Assembly (NCBI GenBank): GCA_964527565.1
Contig: CAZGOY010000001.1
Span: 62,001 to 126,000, forward strand
DNA from: JAGXQV01 sp964527565
Lineage (GTDB): Bacteria > Pseudomonadota > Gammaproteobacteria > Burkholderiales > Sulfuricellaceae
Length of the DNA stretch: 64,000 nt
Direction of reading: 5' to 3'
Shown: piece by piece, positions 15,989 to 24,905 of the stretch
Numbering within the stretch: position 1 is the first letter of the stretch
How the letters are laid out: every line of letters starts with the position of its first letter
The notes under the pieces: model-generated
Told to the model about the DNA's origin: nothing
What the model saw: only the letters and a program-made list of their open reading frames with translations
Database searches by the model: none
Translations under genes and position numbers: made by a program

Positions 15989-16353
15989 TTCGTGCGCCTC
16001 GCTTAGAGTGTGTTGCGTGAATGTTCGGGGGAAAGTCCTGCCGCATTATATGGGGAATTGTTCGCCGAAGATCAAGGGGTGGCGCCCATACCCCAAGGTG
16101 GGGGAGGACCCCATACCCCATTCGGGTAGTATGGGGGCACCCGTGAAGAATGATAGAAAGACGGGCTCCATCGGTTGTAACATGCGGCCACGGTACTAGG
16201 TGTTTCCCCGATGCGCGCGTTCGCTGATCGGGAAGCCGCGAGGAAGTACAAGGTGGCTCGCCACGAAATTTCAGGTTTTGCCGAAAGGGATGCCGGCGTT
16301 CCGGGTTTGAACTGGGAGACGCGTCCGTTTTAATTTTCTAGGAGATTGATGAT
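15989..16353. other. Divergent regulatory region between the 84-residue gene and dsrA
   Basis: This 365-nt region should carry the promoters for the dsr operon and for the opposite operon. CCCATACCCCA occurs twice (16085 and 16108), and the second copy is part of a long palindrome, annotated separately. About 215 nt of leader follow before dsrA. A ribosome binding site AGGAGA lies upstream of ATG 16354. I could not fix a -35/-10 pair with normal spacing. Confidence 0.5.
16109..16136. promoter_or_regulatory. Palindromic operator candidate upstream of dsrA
   Basis: CCCCATAC (16109-16116) and GTATGGGG (16129-16136) are perfect 8-bp arms around CCCATTCGGGTA, whose inner TACCC/GGGTA halves extend the symmetry. 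A related half copy (CCCATACCCCAAGGTGGGG) lies 24 nt upstream. This looks like a dimeric regulator site, possibly LuxR/NarL class; the spacing is not the NarL 7-2-7 form. Confidence 0.45.
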
Positions 16354-17655
16354 ATGGCCAAGAAACAATACGACACGCCAATGCTGGACCAGTTGGAAAG
16401 CGGCCCCTGGCCCAGCTTTGTAACTGGCCTGAAGCGCCTTGCCAAAGACAACGACATGATGGTTGACCTGATGGGTCAACTGGAAACCTCCTACAAGACC
16501 AAAAAAGGTTACTGGAAGGGCGGCACGGTCGGGGTCTTCGGTTACGGCGGCGGCGTGATCCCGCGCTTCACCGAACTCAAGGACGAGCATGAGAAGCCCA
16601 TGTTTCCTGATGCGGCCGAGTTCCACACCATTCGTATCATTCCGGCAGCCGGGATGCACTACACCACCGACATCCTGCGCAAGCTGTGCGACGCCTGGGT
16701 CGACAACGGCGGTTCCGGTCTGGCGGCGTTCCACGGCCAATCCGGCGACATCATGTTCCAGGGCATCAATACCGCCAACGTACAGAAGGCTTTCGACGCC
16801 TTCAACGAAATGGGTTTCGACCTGGGTGGTGCCGGCCCCGCCGTGCGTACCTCCATGTCCTGCGTCGGCGCAGCGCGTTGCGAGCAGTCCTGCTTCGACG
16901 AAGCCCGCGCCATGCGCCAGGTCGTCAACGCCTTCCTCGACGACATGCACCGCCCGGCCCTGCCGTACAAGATCAAGTTCAAGTTCTCCGGTTGCCCGAA
17001 CGACTGCACCAACTCCATTCAACGTTCCGACATTGCCGTCATCGGCACCTGGCGCGACAGCATCCGTACCGACGAAGCGCTGGCCAAGGCTTGGTTCGCC
17101 AAGCACGGCATGGACGAGCTGGTCAACGACGTGATCAACCACTGCCCGACCAAGGCGCTGGCGCTGAAAGAAACCGCCAAGGTTTCCAAGGCTGAAGGCG
17201 TCTCCAGTGTCGCGGTCAACGACAGCCAGTCGCTGGAAATCAGCAACCACGACTGCGTGCGCTGCATGCACTGCATCAACGTCATGACCGGCGCGCTGGC
17301 TCCCGGCAAGGACAAGGGCGTCACTGTTCTGGTCGGCGGCAAGAGCGTGCTGAAGATCGGCGCAACCATGGGTACCGTGGTAATTCCGTTCATGAAGCTG
17401 GAATCCGACGAGGACTTCGAGGCGTTGGTGGAATTCGGTCAGAACCACATCGATTTCTTCGCCGAAAACGCACTGGAGCATGAGCGTAGCGGCGAGATGA
17501 TCGACCGCATCGGTCTGGTCAACTACCTCGAAGGTGTCGGCCTCGAGATCGATCCCTCCATGGTGCTGCAACCGCGCGCCAACCCCTATGTCCGCATGGA
17601 CGGCTGGGACGAGGAAGTGGAAAAGGCCAACGAACGCAAAGCCAAGGCTGCCTGA
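16354..17655 (+). CDS. dsrA: Reverse-type dissimilatory sulfite reductase alpha subunit DsrA
   Basis: The 433-residue DsrA carries the sirohaem-[4Fe-4S] ligands C170-x5-C176 (SCVGAARC) and C214-x3-C218 (SGCPNDC). An inserted ferredoxin domain begins near C301 (HDCVRCMHC). With DsrB it forms the alpha2beta2 enzyme that, in sulfur oxidisers, oxidises DsrC-bound persulfide sulfur to sulfite in the cytoplasm. The oxidative direction is inferred from dsrEFH and dsrL in the same operon and the absence of dsrD. It is the first gene of the dsr operon, 42 nt before dsrB. Confidence 0.97.
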   Translation: MAKKQYDTPMLDQLESGPWPSFVTGLKRLAKDNDMMVDLMGQLETSYKTKKGYWKGGTVGVFGYGGGVIPRFTELKDEHEKPMFPDAAEFHTIRIIPAAGMHYTTDILRKLCDAWVDNGGSGLAAFHGQSGDIMFQGINTANVQKAFDAFNEMGFDLGGAGPAVRTSMSCVGAARCEQSCFDEARAMRQVVNAFLDDMHRPALPYKIKFKFSGCPNDCTNSIQRSDIAVIGTWRDSIRTDEALAKAWFAKHGMDELVNDVINHCPTKALALKETAKVSKAEGVSSVAVNDSQSLEISNHDCVRCMHCINVMTGALAPGKDKGVTVLVGGKSVLKIGATMGTVVIPFMKLESDEDFEALVEFGQNHIDFFAENALEHERSGEMIDRIGLVNYLEGVGLEIDPSMVLQPRANPYVRMDGWDEEVEKANERKAKAA

Positions 17656-17697
17656 TAGGCCGGTCGAAAACGAACTAAACAAGTTTGGAGAGAAACG

Positions 17698-18768
17698 ATG
17701 AGTGAAATGCGTGAACCGATTGAGAGCGGCGTACCAGATCACGTGCAGTACCTGCACCCGCTGATGAAGAAAAACTACGGCAACTGGAAATACCACAACC
17801 GTCCGCGTCCCGGCGTGCTCCATCATGTGGCGCACAGCGGCGACGAAATCTGGACGGTGCGTGCCGGCACCCAGCGTCAGATGGACGTCTACACCATTCG
17901 CACCTTGTGCGATATCGCCGACCAGTTCGCCGAAGGCCATGTCCGCTTCACCACCCGCAGCAACATCGAATTCATGGTGTCTGCCGAAGCCAAGGTTGCC
18001 CCGCTGATCGAAGCGCTGGGCAAGGGCGGTTTCCCGGTCGGCGGCACGGGCAATTCCGTGTCCATGATTTCCCACACCCAGGGCTGGCTGCACTGCGACA
18101 TCCCCGGCACCGACGCTTCCGGCGTGGTGAAGGCGTTGATGGACGAACTCCATGATGAATTCATCAAGGAAGAAATGCCCAACCGCGTCAAGCTGTCCAC
18201 CTCCTGCTGCGAAATCAACTGCGGCGGCCAGGCCGACATCGCCATCGTGGTGCAACACACCAAGCCGCCGAAGATCAACCACGATCTGGTGGCCAACGTG
18301 TGCGAACGCCCGACCGTCGTGGCGCGCTGCCCGGTAGCGGCGATTCGTCCCGCGCTGGTCAACGGCAAGCCTTCCCTGGAAGTGGACGAAGCCAAGTGCA
18401 TCTGTTGCGGCGCCTGCTTCCCGCCCTGCCCGCCGATGCAGATCAACGATCCCGAGCATTCCAAGATCGCCATCTGGGTCGGTGGTAAGAACTCCAATGC
18501 GCGCATCCGCCCGACCTTCCACAAGCTGGTCACCTCCGGTCTGCCCAACAACGCTCCGCGCTGGCCCGAAGTGGCTGCCGTGGTGAAGAACATCCTCAAG
18601 ACCTATAAGGAAGACGCCCGTCCTTGGGAGCGGATGTCCGACTGGGTCGAGCGCATCGGCTGGCCGCAATTCTTCGAGAAGACCGGCCTGCCGTTCACCA
18701 AGTTCCACATCGACGACTGGCGCGGTTCGCGTTCCACGCTGAACGCTTCCACGCATATCCGCTTCTGA
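17698..18768 (+). CDS. dsrB: Reverse-type dissimilatory sulfite reductase beta subunit DsrB
   Basis: The 356-residue DsrB has its cluster and sirohaem ligands in HCDIPGTDASG (C133) and STSCCEINCGG (C170, C171, C175). The ferredoxin domain motif is KCICCGACFPPCPPM. In DsrAB it provides the catalytically competent sirohaem site at the subunit interface where the C-terminal arm of DsrC docks. A GAGA-type ribosome binding site precedes the ATG. The gene is followed by a GC-rich stem-loop and T-run before dsrE. Confidence 0.97.
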   Translation: MSEMREPIESGVPDHVQYLHPLMKKNYGNWKYHNRPRPGVLHHVAHSGDEIWTVRAGTQRQMDVYTIRTLCDIADQFAEGHVRFTTRSNIEFMVSAEAKVAPLIEALGKGGFPVGGTGNSVSMISHTQGWLHCDIPGTDASGVVKALMDELHDEFIKEEMPNRVKLSTSCCEINCGGQADIAIVVQHTKPPKINHDLVANVCERPTVVARCPVAAIRPALVNGKPSLEVDEAKCICCGACFPPCPPMQINDPEHSKIAIWVGGKNSNARIRPTFHKLVTSGLPNNAPRWPEVAAVVKNILKTYKEDARPWERMSDWVERIGWPQFFEKTGLPFTKFHIDDWRGSRSTLNASTHIRF

Positions 18769-18787
18769 GCGTGAAATAAGGGCTTGT

Positions 18788-18821
18788 CTGCCGCCTGACG
18801 GCGGTAGGCAGGGGTGTTTTT
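18788..18821 (+). terminator. Stem-loop with T-run between dsrB and dsrE (possible attenuator)
   Basis: CTGCCGCC, a TGAC loop and GGCGG(TAG)GCAG form a bulged GC-rich stem, followed by GGGTG and TTTTT. It is terminator-like and lies inside the operon, so partial read-through or an RNA-stability role is more likely than full termination. Confidence 0.4.
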
Positions 18822-18845
18822 ACTTAGCTAACAGGATATTCAGGG

Positions 18846-19205
18846 ATGAAATTCGGAATCATGGTGAATGAAGGCCCTTACAACCATCAATCATCGGATA
18901 CGGCGTATCAGTTCGCCAAGGCCGCGATTGAAAAGGGGCATGAAATCCATCGCGTGTTCTTCTATCACGATGGCGTCAACAACGCGACCAAGCTCACCGA
19001 GCCGCCGCAGGATGACCGTCACATCGTCAACCGCTGGAGCAAGCTGGCGGAAGAGCATGGCGTTGATCTGGTGGTGTGTGTCGCCGCCGGCTTGCGCCGT
19101 GGCATCGTCGATGAAAATCTGGCGCCTGGCTTCCGTATTTCCGGGCTGGGGCAGCTGGTGGAATCGGGTATTCAGGCCGACCGCGTCGTTACCTTTGGCG
19201 ATTGA
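18846..19205 (+). CDS. dsrE: Sulfurtransferase subunit DsrE
   Basis: The 119-residue DsrE has its conserved persulfide cysteine at exactly position 78 (VDLVVCVAAGLRRG). With DsrF and DsrH it forms the cytoplasmic DsrE2F2H2 hexamer, which takes sulfane sulfur and passes it to DsrC. It is equivalent to TusD. Presence of DsrEFH marks the sulfur-oxidising form of the Dsr pathway. It is 14 nt before dsrF in the same frame order as other sulfur oxidisers. Confidence 0.96.
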   Translation: MKFGIMVNEGPYNHQSSDTAYQFAKAAIEKGHEIHRVFFYHDGVNNATKLTEPPQDDRHIVNRWSKLAEEHGVDLVVCVAAGLRRGIVDENLAPGFRISGLGQLVESGIQADRVVTFGD

Positions 19206-19219
19206 TTTAGGGAGAAGAC

Positions 19220-19627
19220 ATGACTGAAAGCACAGGGGGTATCGACATGGATGAAGATTCCGCAGGTACCGTAAAAAAGTTTGCATTCATCAACCGCAAG
19301 GCGCCCTACGGCACGGTTTACGCTCTGGAGTCTCTGGAAGTGGTGCTGATCAGCGCCGCATTCGACCAGGATGTCAGCTTGATGTTCATTGACGATGGCG
19401 TTTATGAGCTCAAGAAGGGCCAGGGCACCAAGGCCATCGGCATGAAGAATTTCTCGCCGACTTATCGCGCGCTGGAAGGCTACGACATCGAGAAGCTGTA
19501 TGTCGAGAAGGAATCGCTGGAAGAGCGCGGCCTGACCGAGGAGGATCTGCTGGTCGATGTGCAGGTGTTGAGCCGCGCCGACATGGCTGCTTTGATGGAA
19601 GAGCAAGACGTCATTTTAAGTTTCTGA
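19220..19627 (+). CDS. dsrF: Sulfurtransferase complex subunit DsrF
   Basis: The 135-residue DsrF/TusC-fold protein has a polar N-terminal extension; the fold begins at KKFAFINRKAPYG, and an internal ATG (MDEDSAG) is an alternative start. FIDDGVYELKKGQ is the family signature. No cysteine is present, which is usual for DsrF; it is structural in the DsrEFH hexamer. Thirteen nt separate it from dsrH. Confidence 0.95.
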   Translation: MTESTGGIDMDEDSAGTVKKFAFINRKAPYGTVYALESLEVVLISAAFDQDVSLMFIDDGVYELKKGQGTKAIGMKNFSPTYRALEGYDIEKLYVEKESLEERGLTEEDLLVDVQVLSRADMAALMEEQDVILSF

Positions 19628-19640
19628 TTGGGGACGCATT

Positions 19641-19940
19641 ATGTTGCATATCGTGAACAAATCGCCGCTGGAAAAAAGCACCCTGGACAGCTGTCTTGCG
19701 CACGCCAAGGCCGGCAGCACCATCCTGCTGATTGAAGATGGCGTGTATGCCGTGACCAAGGGCAACAAGGTCGAGGCTGCCATCAAGCAAGCCATGGCAA
19801 ACTGCACCGTGTGTGCCCTGTGGCCGGATCTGGAAGCGCGCGGCATGCAGGACACGGTGATCGACGGCATCAAGCAGGTCGATTACAACGGTTTCGTGGA
19901 TCTGGTTGCCGAGAACAACGCCGTGCAATCGTGGTTGTGA
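19641..19940 (+). CDS. dsrH: Sulfurtransferase complex subunit DsrH
   Basis: The 99-residue DsrH/TusB-fold protein has its conserved cysteine in LDSCLAHA (Cys18) and the signature LLIEDGVYAV. It completes the DsrE2F2H2 sulfur relay and interacts with DsrC. Two more cysteines (NCTVCALW) are near the middle. dsrC follows 29 nt downstream with its own ribosome binding site. Confidence 0.95.
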   Translation: MLHIVNKSPLEKSTLDSCLAHAKAGSTILLIEDGVYAVTKGNKVEAAIKQAMANCTVCALWPDLEARGMQDTVIDGIKQVDYNGFVDLVAENNAVQSWL

Positions 19941-19969
19941 TTTTTTGCTTTTAAATCAAGGAGATAAAC

Positions 19970-20302
19970 ATGGGTTTTGAAATCAACGGCAAGACGTATG
20001 AAACCGACGAAGAAGGCTACCTGGTCAACCTCGCCGAATGGGATGAAGAAGCCGCCAAGTACCTGGCCACCGAAGAGAAGGTTGAAATGACCGAAAGCCA
20101 CTGGGAAGTGGTGAACTTCCTGCGCGAGTACTACAACGACTACCAGATTGCTCCTGCTGTGCGCGTGCTGACCAAGGCCATCGGCAAGAAGCTGGGACCG
20201 GAAAAGGGCAACAGCAAGTACCTGTATGAGCTGTTCCCGTATGGTCCGGCCAAGCAGGCATGCAAGATCGCCGGCCTGCCGAAGCCGACCGGTTGTATCT
20301 AA
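19970..20302 (+). CDS. dsrC: Sulfur carrier DsrC (canonical, two cysteines)
   Basis: The 110-residue DsrC ends CKIAGLPKPTGCI, which carries the C-x10-C pair (C98 and C109) with the penultimate cysteine on the flexible arm. DsrC carries persulfide to DsrAB, leaves as a trisulfide after oxidation, and is reduced at the membrane DsrMKJOP complex. The family insertion near residue 80 is present (LGPEKGNSKYLYELFPYGPAKQ, in parts). A cysteine-free relative is encoded 5 kb upstream on the other strand. Confidence 0.97.
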   Translation: MGFEINGKTYETDEEGYLVNLAEWDEEAAKYLATEEKVEMTESHWEVVNFLREYYNDYQIAPAVRVLTKAIGKKLGPEKGNSKYLYELFPYGPAKQACKIAGLPKPTGCI

Positions 20303-20426
20303 GCGTTACCAAGCTGTAAAAAGACGACTCAGGGGAGGTGGCTTCCGCCGCCTTCGCCTGGTCAAGAATTCTGAGCTGCGCAAGCCTGTGTGCTGAGCGC
20401 GCAAACATTGAACCGGGGGAAGTTTC

Positions 20427-21155
20427 ATGTCTTTTCTGACCGTGCTGTACGCCTGCCTGTTTTACGCGGCGACCGCCATATTGGTGGGCGGGCTGGCATA
20501 CAAGATACGCGATTACTTTCGGACGCCGGCACCGCTGAAGATTCCGACCACGCCTGCACCGACCACCACCGGTGGCGTGATCTTCCGCATGGCACGCGAA
20601 GTCGCCCTGTTTGAAAGCCTGTTCAAATCCAACAAGTGGATCTGGCTGTTCGGCTACCTGTTCCATGGCGCGCTGGCCTTGGTGTTGCTGCGCCATCTGC
20701 GCTACTTTCAGGAGCCGGTGTGGTCGTGGGTAGCCTGGATTCAACCTTTCGGCACCTATGCAGGCTTCGCCATGGTGGCGGGTCTGGGTGGCTTGTGGGC
20801 GCGCCGTTTCCTGGTGGATCGCGTGCGCTATATTTCTACCCCTTCCGACCATCTGATGTTGCTGTTGCTCATCATGATCGGCATCAGCGGCCTGATGATG
20901 CGCTTCGTCGCGCATACCGACGTCGTCGCCGTCAAATCCTTTTTTCTCGGCCTGATGACCTTCAGCTGGCAGCCGTTGCCGTCAGACCCGGCTTTGCTGC
21001 TGCATCTGGCGCTGGTGGCTTTGCTGATGATTATTTTCCCGATCAGCAAGCTGTTGCATGCGCCGGGCATTTTCTTCAGCCCGACGCGTAATCAAAAGGA
21101 CGATCCGCGCGAGCGCCGCCACCTGGCGCCGTGGGCGGCTGAACTTGAGAAATAA
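20427..21155 (+). CDS. dsrM: DsrM, membrane cytochrome b of the DsrMKJOP complex
   Basis: The 242-residue protein has about five membrane helices and belongs to the NarI-like cytochrome b family. Likely haem ligands are in GYLFHGALALVLLRHLR (in parts) and LLHLALVA plus SKLLHAPG. It binds two b haems and joins the quinone pool to DsrK. GGGGGA precedes the ATG. A 124-nt gap after dsrC holds no gene. Confidence 0.94.
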   Translation: MSFLTVLYACLFYAATAILVGGLAYKIRDYFRTPAPLKIPTTPAPTTTGGVIFRMAREVALFESLFKSNKWIWLFGYLFHGALALVLLRHLRYFQEPVWSWVAWIQPFGTYAGFAMVAGLGGLWARRFLVDRVRYISTPSDHLMLLLLIMIGISGLMMRFVAHTDVVAVKSFFLGLMTFSWQPLPSDPALLLHLALVALLMIIFPISKLLHAPGIFFSPTRNQKDDPRERRHLAPWAAELEK

Positions 21156-21204
21156 CCTTCTTTAAAATATTCCTTAAAGAAAAATCAGGATTCAAGGAGC
21201 AAAC

Positions 21205-22809
21205 GTGGCTGCGGCAAAATTCGAAGTACCGGCATTCAGAGAGTACCCCGTTCCCCCGGTAGTCAAGGAGGGGGCGGCGGCGCATCTCCAGTCGTTCCCC
21301 GCGTCCGCGCCGATCCAGGAAGCCATCGGCTTTCCCGGCCAACTGGTGGAAGACTGGCACGACAAGGCCATTGCCAAGATGGGCGAACTGCTCGGCAAAT
21401 ACCGCTCGCTCAAGGTGTTCATGGATGCCTGCGTGCATTGCGGCGCCTGCACCGACAAGTGCCATTACTTCATTGGCACCAACGACCCCAAGAACATGCC
21501 GGTTGCCCGTCAGGAACTGATGCGCAAGGTTTATCGCCGCCATTTCACCTTCGCCGGCAAGTATTTTCCCGGCCTGGTCGGCGCCACCGACCTGACTAAG
21601 GAGCTGCTGGACGATTGGTACAAGTATTACTACCAGTGCTCGGAATGCCGCCGCTGTTCGGTATTCTGCCCTTACGGCATCGACACCGCCGAAGTCACCA
21701 TGGCCGGACGCGAAATTCTCGATTCTGTTGGCTACGGGCAGAAGTACACCAACGAAATCATGGGTAAGTTGCACCGCATAGGCAATAACCTGGGCCTGCC
21801 TGGACCGGCGCTGGAAGACACTCTGTCCGGTCTCGAAGAAGATATTTTCGATGACCTCGGCGTTCCGGTGAAGTTACCGATTGACGTTCAAGGCGCCGAA
21901 ATCCTGCTGGTTACCCCGTCCGCCGACTTCTTCTCCGAGCCGCATGTGGAAAGCCTGATCGGCTACGCCAAGGTGTTCCATGCCGTCGGCGCTAGCTGGA
22001 CCCTGAGTTCCACCGCCTCTGAAGCCGGCAATTTCGGCATGTTCATCGGTAGCTATGCCAACATGCGTCGTGCCGCACTGCGCATCCGTCAGGCCGCGCT
22101 GGAATTGGGCGTCAAACGCATCGTGGTCGGCGAGTGTGGGCACGCTTGGCGCGTCGCCTACAGTTTCTGGAATACCCTAACCGGCGTCGGTGCGGGCGGC
22201 GAGGACCCATTTTCCATCGAACTGCAAAAGCAGCTTGATCCGCGTTATCCGGCACCACAGCATATCTGCGAATACACTTACGACCTGATCCAGCAGGGCA
22301 AGCTCAAGTTCGACAAGAGCGCCAACGATCATCGCACCATCACCTTCCACGATTCGTGCAACGTGGCGCGCGGCTCGCGCATGGGCGACCTGCCCGGCGG
22401 CCAATTCGTCATCCCGCGCGCAATCATCAAGGCCGTGGCCAACAACTTCCACGACATGGCGCCGGAAACCATCGGCGAAGTTACTTTTTGCTGCGGCGGC
22501 GGCGGCGGTCTGCTGACCGACGACCTGATGGAGGTGCGCGTCAAGGGTGCGTTGCCGCGCATGGAAGCATTCAACAACGTGGTGCAGGAACACAAGGTCA
22601 ACTTCCTGGCGCTGATTTGCGCTATCTGCAAGGCGCAGTTCACCAAGGTGGTGCCGTACTACGGATTCGACATGAGCATGGTCGGCGGGGTGCACCAGCT
22701 GGTGGCCACCGCCATCGTGCTGGAGGTTCCCGAAGAGGAAGAGAATCAGGCTGAGGAAGAGAACGAGGCAGGCGAAGCAGTTACCGCCGGAAAAATGGCC
22801 GAGGATTAA
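21205..22809 (+). CDS. dsrK: DsrK, HdrD-like iron-sulfur catalytic subunit of DsrMKJOP
   Basis: The 534-residue protein starts at GTG (AAGGAGC upstream). It has two [4Fe-4S] ferredoxin motifs, CVHCGACTDKC and CSECRRCSVFCPYG, and CCG-type HdrD motifs (FHDSCNVARG; FCCGGGGGL; ICAICKAQF). This is the arrangement used to bind the special [4Fe-4S] cluster that handles disulfide or trisulfide chemistry on DsrC. The C-terminal 25 residues are a glutamate-rich tail. It is the presumed contact site for DsrC at the membrane. Confidence 0.95.
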   Translation: MAAAKFEVPAFREYPVPPVVKEGAAAHLQSFPASAPIQEAIGFPGQLVEDWHDKAIAKMGELLGKYRSLKVFMDACVHCGACTDKCHYFIGTNDPKNMPVARQELMRKVYRRHFTFAGKYFPGLVGATDLTKELLDDWYKYYYQCSECRRCSVFCPYGIDTAEVTMAGREILDSVGYGQKYTNEIMGKLHRIGNNLGLPGPALEDTLSGLEEDIFDDLGVPVKLPIDVQGAEILLVTPSADFFSEPHVESLIGYAKVFHAVGASWTLSSTASEAGNFGMFIGSYANMRRAALRIRQAALELGVKRIVVGECGHAWRVAYSFWNTLTGVGAGGEDPFSIELQKQLDPRYPAPQHICEYTYDLIQQGKLKFDKSANDHRTITFHDSCNVARGSRMGDLPGGQFVIPRAIIKAVANNFHDMAPETIGEVTFCCGGGGGLLTDDLMEVRVKGALPRMEAFNNVVQEHKVNFLALICAICKAQFTKVVPYYGFDMSMVGGVHQLVATAIVLEVPEEEENQAEEENEAGEAVTAGKMAED

Positions 22810-22880
22810 TTCAGGAAATTATTAGGTTGGGTGCGCCTCGCGAACCCAACGGCAACGCTGATTATTAAGGAGAGAAAGCA

Positions 22881-24899
22881 ATGTCCGTATCCCCCGATCA
22901 AATGAACAAGCCGGAAAATTTCAATTTTCGTCGCTACAAGGACGGCGCGACTCAATACCGTTCCTGGCAAGACAAGATTTTCGACGCAGGCTGGACCCAT
23001 AAGTGTCCTGAATACGTCCTAAGCACCCCGCCCTGTCAGGGCAGTTGCCCGGCGGGCGAGGACATTCGCGGCTATCTCAACATCGTGCGCGGTATGGAAA
23101 AGCCGCCTGTCGGTGCCGACGGCAAGCCGTCCATGCCGTGGCAGGAATACGCCTGGCGCCGTTTGACGGAAGCCAACCCCTTTCCCTCGGTGATGGGCCG
23201 TGTCTGCCCGGCGCCTTGCGAATCCGGTTGCAACCGTAACGAGCTGGAAGACCACGTCGGCATCAACTCGGTCGAGCACTTCCTTGGCGAATACGCCATC
23301 AAGAACAACCTGAAATTCAGCCTGCCCGAAGGCGTACAGGCTTCCGGAAAGAAGGTCGCCATCATCGGTGGCGGCCCTGCCGGTCTGGCTTGCGCCTACC
23401 AATTGCGCAAGAAGGGCCATGCCGTAACCATTTTTGACGAGCATGAATTTCTCGGCGGCATGATGCGCTATGGCATCCCCGGCTTCCGTACCCCGCGCGA
23501 CGTGCTTGATGCAGAAATTCAGCGCATTCTCGACCTCGGTGTGGAAGTCAAGCTGAAGGTCCATATCGGCAAGGACATTACCTTCGACCAGATCAAGAAC
23601 GACTATGATGCCGTGTTTCTCGGTATGGGCGCCCAAGCCGGCAAACCGCTGCCGATTGACGGCTTTGATGCCCCCAACTGCGTCACCGCCATGGGCTTCC
23701 TGCGCGCCTTCAACGAGGGCCGCCTGAAGTATGTTGGCAAACGCGTAGTGGTTATCGGTGGTGGCGACACCTCCATCGACGTGGCGACGGTTGCGCGCCG
23801 TCTTGGTCATATCAAGGCGGTGCGCCCGACCGATCGTCCCGAGCACGTCATCGCCGGTCAGGTTGCCCATGACGTCGCTGAAGCTTCCGCCAAGGAAGGC
23901 GCCGAGGTCGTGCTGTGCTCCCGCGCTGCCGTTGAGAAGATGAACGCCAACAAGCACGAGATCGAAGAAGCGCTGGCCGAGGGCATCGAAATCCGCGGTG
24001 GCATCACCCCGGTTGCCGTGGTGAAGAACGCCGAAGGGCACGCCATCGCCTTGCGTGTTGCCAAGCTCGACGACAAGAATCAACCCATTCCCGGCAGCGA
24101 AACCGACATCGAAGCCGATCTGATCGTCTCCGCCATCGGCCAGGGCGTGGATTTCACCGGCCTGGAGCAATTCAACAACGGCAAGGGGCTGGTCAGCGCC
24201 GACAAGAACTACCAGGTTCCCGGTCAGAAGGGCGTGTTTGTCGGCGGCGACGTGCTGCGTCCGCACCTGCTGACCACCGCCATCGGCCACGGTTCCATCG
24301 CCGCCGACGGCATCGACCGTTTCCTCAAGAACGAGGACATCGGCAAGCGCCCGAAGGTTGACGTGCATTACTGGGATCTGCTGCGCAAGCAAATCGAAAC
24401 CGGCAAGGCACCAGAGGCCTTCCATACGCTGACCAAGGAAGAAGTCATCAAGGCCGAAGGCTCTGCCAAGGATATCGACCTGGGTGTGCGCGGTTCCGAT
24501 ACCGCCAAGTTCGCGGTGCATAACTTCGAAAACCGTTCGGAAAAATATGTGATTCCGCACAACGAGTTGTTCCTCGGTCACTTTACCTACAATCCGCGCA
24601 ACGTCCGTGGCTTCACCATGCTGAATTCCGAGCAGGTGCTGGGCCACTTCGAGGAGCGTCTGGAAGCCTTGGACGACAAGCAGGCGGTGGCGGAAGCCAA
24701 GCGCTGCATGAGTTGCGGGCTGTGTTTCGAGTGCGACAATTGCGTTATTTATTGTCCGCAGACCGCCGTCAAGAAAACACCAAAGGCGCAGGCTACCACC
24801 GGTCGTTACGTTTTTACCGACTACTCGCGCTGCATCGGTTGCCACATTTGTGCCGACGTGTGTCCGACCGGTTACATCAAGATGGGTTTGGGCGAGTAA
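22881..24899 (+). CDS. dsrL: DsrL, NAD(P)H oxidoreductase of the oxidative Dsr pathway
   Basis: The 672-residue flavoprotein has a GltD-like N-terminal cysteine region (STPPCQGSCPAG, CPAPCESGCNR) and an FAD-binding GGGPAGLACAYQL. A second nucleotide-binding site reads IGGGDTSIDVATVARR. A C-terminal ferredoxin-type domain holds CMSCGLCFECDNC and CIGCHICADVCPTG. DsrL takes electrons from DsrAB and reduces NAD(P)+; its presence supports sulfur oxidation rather than sulfate reduction. It lies between dsrK and dsrJ, as in Allochromatium. Confidence 0.95.
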   Translation: MSVSPDQMNKPENFNFRRYKDGATQYRSWQDKIFDAGWTHKCPEYVLSTPPCQGSCPAGEDIRGYLNIVRGMEKPPVGADGKPSMPWQEYAWRRLTEANPFPSVMGRVCPAPCESGCNRNELEDHVGINSVEHFLGEYAIKNNLKFSLPEGVQASGKKVAIIGGGPAGLACAYQLRKKGHAVTIFDEHEFLGGMMRYGIPGFRTPRDVLDAEIQRILDLGVEVKLKVHIGKDITFDQIKNDYDAVFLGMGAQAGKPLPIDGFDAPNCVTAMGFLRAFNEGRLKYVGKRVVVIGGGDTSIDVATVARRLGHIKAVRPTDRPEHVIAGQVAHDVAEASAKEGAEVVLCSRAAVEKMNANKHEIEEALAEGIEIRGGITPVAVVKNAEGHAIALRVAKLDDKNQPIPGSETDIEADLIVSAIGQGVDFTGLEQFNNGKGLVSADKNYQVPGQKGVFVGGDVLRPHLLTTAIGHGSIAADGIDRFLKNEDIGKRPKVDVHYWDLLRKQIETGKAPEAFHTLTKEEVIKAEGSAKDIDLGVRGSDTAKFAVHNFENRSEKYVIPHNELFLGHFTYNPRNVRGFTMLNSEQVLGHFEERLEALDDKQAVAEAKRCMSCGLCFECDNCVIYCPQTAVKKTPKAQATTGRYVFTDYSRCIGCHICADVCPTGYIKMGLGE

Positions 24900-24905
24900 A
24901 CCACG

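Noticed and set aside
16110..16125. NarL-type 7-2-7 site upstream of dsrA
   Set aside because: The halves TACCCCA and TCGGGTA are spaced by one base, not two, so the canonical site is not met; it is kept only as a generic palindrome.
14724..16353. Possible CRISPR array near the Cas6-like gene
   Set aside because: No regularly spaced 25-40-nt direct repeats are present here or elsewhere in the window; CCCATACCCCA occurs only twice.
16330..18756. Long minus-strand open frame (about 800 codons) opposite dsrAB
   Set aside because: It is a mirror of strongly biased dsrAB codons; its composition (H, V, D, G rich) is not protein-like.
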